Shown: piece by piece, positions 61,302-64,000 of the stretch
Position numbering within the stretch: position 1 is the stretch's first letter
Layout: each line of letters opens with the position of its first letter
DNA from: JAICLV01 sp036380925
GTDB taxonomy: Bacteria > Actinomycetota > Actinomycetes > Acidothermales > Acidothermaceae
DNA length: 64,000 nucleotides
Reading direction: 5' to 3'
NCBI GenBank assembly: GCA_036380925.1
Contig: DASVDW010000212.1
Location: 7,970 to 71,969, forward strand
Notes under the pieces: model-generated
What the model saw: only the letters and a program-made list of their open reading frames with translations
Told to the model about the DNA's origin: nothing
Databases searched by the model: none
Position numbers and translations under genes: made by a program

Positions 61302-62705
61302 TCAGCCGTACTTCTTCGCGTTGTCTTGCATGATTTTGGTGGCTTGAGCCGCGCTCGACTTCAGCACCGACGCGACGTCGGCCTTCTGCAGCACCGCCTG
61401 GTTGACCGCATCGTAGAACTTGCCGAGCGCGTCTCCGATCCCGGCGACCGACGGCGGGAAGTGCACCTCGGCCAGGTCCTTCGCGATCGTGGCCTCGGGC
61501 TGCAGCTGCTGGAACTCAGCACTGTCCCGGACCGACTTCTCCGCGGGCACCTTGCCGCTCTTCGCCCATTCGAGGGAGTGCTCCCCGAGCCAGCTGATGA
61601 AGAACTTCGCGGCGTCCTGCTTGTTCTTGTCCGCATGCAGCTGCCGAGGCACCACGAACTGGTGCGAGTTCCCCCACGCGCCACCTTGAGGGCCAAGGTG
61701 CGGGATCGCCATCGCGCCCCATTGCATGCCGGGGGTCGCGGCCAGGTCGTTGATCTGCCAGATGCCGTTCCAGTTGAACGCGTTCTTGTTGTTCTTGAAC
61801 GCCACGTAGTCTGCGTCCTGGCCGACGTTCTTCGGGCTGTAGCCCTTCTTCACCAGGTCGACACACCAGGTGACCGCTTGCACCGCGGCGTCGGAGTCCC
61901 ACGTCGCCTTGGTGAATTGCGAGTCGAACATGTCACCGCCGAACTGCCAGATCAGCGATTGCGCGGTGAACCCGCCGGTGAACTGGAACGGGCTCATCCA
62001 GTGACCCTGCACGCCCTTGCCCTTCAACGTGTCGAGCGCGGCCATGTAGTCATCCATGGTCGTGGGCGGCTTGTCGGGGTCGAGACCTGCGTCGGAGAGC
62101 ACCTTCTTGTTGTAGTAGTACACGAGCGGGTGCACGTCGAGCGGGATTCCGTAGCGCTTGCCCTTGTAGAGGCCACCCTGCCACACCGCAGGCGCGAAGC
62201 TGTCGGCGCTCAGGCCGAGTGCTTGCGCCACGTCGTCGATCGGCACGATGACGTTCTGGGCGGCCTGGGTCGGGATGTCGTCGATGTGCATCGCGGCGAC
62301 GTCCGGCCCAGAACCGCTGGTCACCGCGGCCGGCAGCTTCTGGAAGAAGTCCGCCCACTGGTACACGTTCATCTTCACGTTGATCTTCGGGTTCGCCGAG
62401 TTGAACTGGTCGACGACCTGCTTGATGAACGGCTCGTCACCACCCGTGAATCCGTTCCAAAAGGCGAGCGTCACGGATGGTCCGTCATAGGTGAGTCCAC
62501 CCGCGGACGACGACGCCGCGCCCGACTGCGACGCGACGGCGGACGCCGACCCCGCCGCCGTGGGCGACGGCTGGGCGGAAAGGCTCGATGCCACCTTGCT
62601 CTTGCTCCCCGAACTGCACGCGCCGAGCAGCAAAGCCGCTCCGCCCGCTCCGGTCAGCGCAAGGAAGCGCCGCCGAGACAGGTCCGAGGAAAACGGGTCA
62701 GACAT
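61302..62705 (-). CDS. Sugar-binding lipoprotein of the ABC importer
   Basis: A 467-residue extracytoplasmic solute-binding protein. The N-terminus has a twin-arginine motif SRRRFLALTG and lipobox LLLGAC with Cys30, so it is probably a Tat-exported lipoprotein. VTLAFWNGFTGGDEPFIKQV and WADFFQKLPAAVTSGSGPDV are typical of CUT1 binding proteins. AAAAGGAG lies before the ATG at 62705. It probably captures xylo- or arabino-oligosaccharides given its GH51 and GH43 neighbours. Confidence 0.95.
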   Translation of the reverse strand: MSDPFSSDLSRRRFLALTGAGGAALLLGACSSGSKSKVASSLSAQPSPTAAGSASAVASQSGAASSSAGGLTYDGPSVTLAFWNGFTGGDEPFIKQVVDQFNSANPKINVKMNVYQWADFFQKLPAAVTSGSGPDVAAMHIDDIPTQAAQNVIVPIDDVAQALGLSADSFAPAVWQGGLYKGKRYGIPLDVHPLVYYYNKKVLSDAGLDPDKPPTTMDDYMAALDTLKGKGVQGHWMSPFQFTGGFTAQSLIWQFGGDMFDSQFTKATWDSDAAVQAVTWCVDLVKKGYSPKNVGQDADYVAFKNNKNAFNWNGIWQINDLAATPGMQWGAMAIPHLGPQGGAWGNSHQFVVPRQLHADKNKQDAAKFFISWLGEHSLEWAKSGKVPAEKSVRDSAEFQQLQPEATIAKDLAEVHFPPSVAGIGDALGKFYDAVNQAVLQKADVASVLKSSAAQATKIMQDNAKKYG

Positions 62706-62750
62706 GCTGGCTCCTTTTCGATTTCTCCCCGCGGCCGGCAAGGCAGCGGG

Positions 62751-64000
62751 TCACGGGTGGGCCTCCGGGCGGAGTGTCAGGGCGGTCCACGAGATGGCAG
62801 GGGCGGTGAAGGCGAGGCGGTCGCCGTCGACGACGGCCCCCTCTGTGAGTTGTGACGTCACGCGATCGGGCGCGTCCGCCCGGTTGCGCGCAGTCGGATC
62901 GTTGTCGTGGATCATTTGGTGCTCCGCGACTCGCAGGCCTGGCAAGCCGCGCAGATCGACCTCGACGTCAATGGCGTCGGTGGTGCAGCGGTTGACGATG
63001 AACAAAGAGAGTCCGCCGGTGCTCTCGTCGTACGAGGCGGCCGCGGTGATCGATTCGACTCCGCCGTACTCCGCGGTGTGATGTTCGGGCGACCGCAGCG
63101 AGACCTGCAGCGCCTTTCCGCGAGCGAGCCGGGCGGTGTGCGCGAACGGGTAGAAGATGCTCTGCCGCCACGCCGGCCCGCCGGGTTCGGTCCGGATCGG
63201 GGCGATGACATTCACGAGCTGCGCCTGACAGGCGATCGCCACCCGGTCGGCGTGGTTCAGCAAGGTGATGAGGTAGCCGCCGAGCGCGACGGCGTCCGCG
63301 GCGGTGTAGTCGTCCTCGATGAGCCGAGGCGCGTCGTCCCACGACTGATTCTGCGCGCCGTCGAAGCGGCTTTGGTACCAGACGTTCCATTCGTCAAACG
63401 ACAATCGCATCGTCTTCTTGGAGCGGCGCTTCGCGCGGACATGGTCACAGGTGGCTACCACGTCGTTGATGAAGCCGTCCATGTCGACAGACGTCGCGAG
63501 AAAGCTCGCGAGGTCGTCGGCGTGCTGCTCGTAGTACGCGTGGAGCGAGATGTAGTCGACGTGATCGTATGCCTCGTCGAGCACCGTGGCTTCCCACGAG
63601 CCGAACGTCGGCATCTGCCGGTTCGAACTGCCGCACGCGACCAGTTCGACGCGCGGGTCGACAAGCCGCATCGCCTTCGCGGTCTCGGCGGCGAGCCTGC
63701 CGTACTCGCGCGCGTCCTTCCGGCCGATCTGCCACGGCCCGTCCATCTCGTTGCCCAAACACCACAAGCGGACGTCGAACGGCTCGGCCTGCCCGTGCTG
63801 GCGCCGCAGCTCCGACAGCTGGGTCCCCTTGGGGTAGTTCGCGTACTCCAGGAGGTCGGCCGCTTCTTGAACCCCGCGGGTGCCGAGGTTGACCGCGAGC
63901 ATCGGCTCGACTCCAGCGAGTCGGGTCCATTCCATGAACTCCGCCAACCCGAACGTGTTCGGCTCGATCGACCGCCACGCGAGGTCGAGCCGGCTCGGAC
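62751..64000 (-). CDS. GH51 alpha-L-arabinofuranosidase, N-terminus beyond the right edge
   Basis: The coding sequence enters from the right edge in frame (PSRLDLAWRSIEPNTFG reads from 64000), so about the first hundred residues are missing. The catalytic acid/base is the Glu of CLGNEMDGPW and the nucleophile the Glu of SFDEWNVWYQS. The C-terminal beta-sandwich follows (VNVIAPIRTEPGGPAWRQSI, FYPFAHTARLARGKALQVSL). It removes arabinofuranosyl side chains, here probably intracellular. It is the first visible gene of the leftward arabinoxylan operon, 45 bp upstream of the binding protein gene. Confidence 0.95.
   Translation of the reverse strand, partial: PSRLDLAWRSIEPNTFGLAEFMEWTRLAGVEPMLAVNLGTRGVQEAADLLEYANYPKGTQLSELRRQHGQAEPFDVRLWCLGNEMDGPWQIGRKDAREYGRLAAETAKAMRLVDPRVELVACGSSNRQMPTFGSWEATVLDEAYDHVDYISLHAYYEQHADDLASFLATSVDMDGFINDVVATCDHVRAKRRSKKTMRLSFDEWNVWYQSRFDGAQNQSWDDAPRLIEDDYTAADAVALGGYLITLLNHADRVAIACQAQLVNVIAPIRTEPGGPAWRQSIFYPFAHTARLARGKALQVSLRSPEHHTAEYGGVESITAAASYDESTGGLSLFIVNRCTTDAIDVEVDLRGLPGLRVAEHQMIHDNDPTARNRADAPDRVTSQLTEGAVVDGDRLAFTAPAISWTALTLRPEAHP

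Overview
This window is high-GC (roughly two-thirds G+C) chromosomal DNA of an actinobacterium. The evidence is the F420-type oxidoreductases (four luciferase-like monooxygenases and one PPOX split-barrel enzyme), a furA-katG operon of mycobacterial layout, an HAD/GH65 gene pair arranged like Rv3400/Rv3401 of Mycobacterium tuberculosis, DUF1206, DUF389 and DUF2203 proteins, and many starts with a TAnnnT hexamer 6-7 nt upstream, typical of leaderless actinobacterial mRNAs. I cannot assign a genus. Gene density is high. I see no tRNA, rRNA, CRISPR array, insertion sequence or prophage.

Layout. 1-13.6 kb: the N-terminus of HrpA leaving the left edge, a GH63-like glycosidase, a large membrane protein, F420 enzymes, a sirtuin, an epimerase, a DHA2 drug exporter with its divergent TetR regulator and twin operators, a methyltransferase, a secreted lipoprotein, a small-molecule kinase, another LLM enzyme and a GNAT acetyltransferase. 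13.7-25.5 kb: a secreted GH10 xylanase with its own promoter, operator-like palindrome and terminator; an HAD phosphomutase-GH65 phosphorylase operon; DUF389 and aldo/keto reductase genes; a stress protein; LLM enzymes; a STAS protein; a SigG-like sigma factor; and a second GH10 enzyme with no signal peptide. 25.5-32.4 kb: a PfkB kinase and an amidohydrolase (leftward), then an IclR regulator and a rightward operon of CaiB-type CoA-transferase, citryl-CoA-lyase-like protein, LigB-type and LigA-type extradiol dioxygenase subunits. Related CGGAC/GTCCG inverted repeats lie in all three promoter regions. 32.4-45.7 kb: a PPC-domain protein, a broken YjbR-like gene, a CBS-pair protein, two secreted proteins with cell-wall-binding (CWB2) repeats, a HTH-PASTA protein with a palindrome against its start codon, TfoX-N and GDPD proteins, katG-furA, an SDR and a phosphoesterase. 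45.8-58.1 kb: a PadR-ABC-FtsX operon, an S9 peptidase, fumarylacetoacetase, a CmoM-like methyltransferase, VOC, PiT, GyrI-like, MFS and ArsR genes. 58.2-64 kb: a leftward arabinoxylan operon consisting of GH51 (cut by the right edge), sugar-binding lipoprotein, two ABC permeases, a GH43 lipoprotein and a minimal DeoR-type HTH protein.

Working together. The two GH10 xylanases, GH43, GH51 and the sugar ABC importer form a dispersed arabinoxylan uptake and degradation capability; no ATPase (MsiK-type) gene is present, so it must be supplied from elsewhere. The region 26.5-32.4 kb looks like an inducible catabolic module whose substrate and exact chemistry I cannot name. It is the best candidate here for an undescribed pathway, because ring-cleavage subunits are paired with a CoA-transferase and a citrate-lyase-type enzyme instead of the usual hydratase and aldolase genes.
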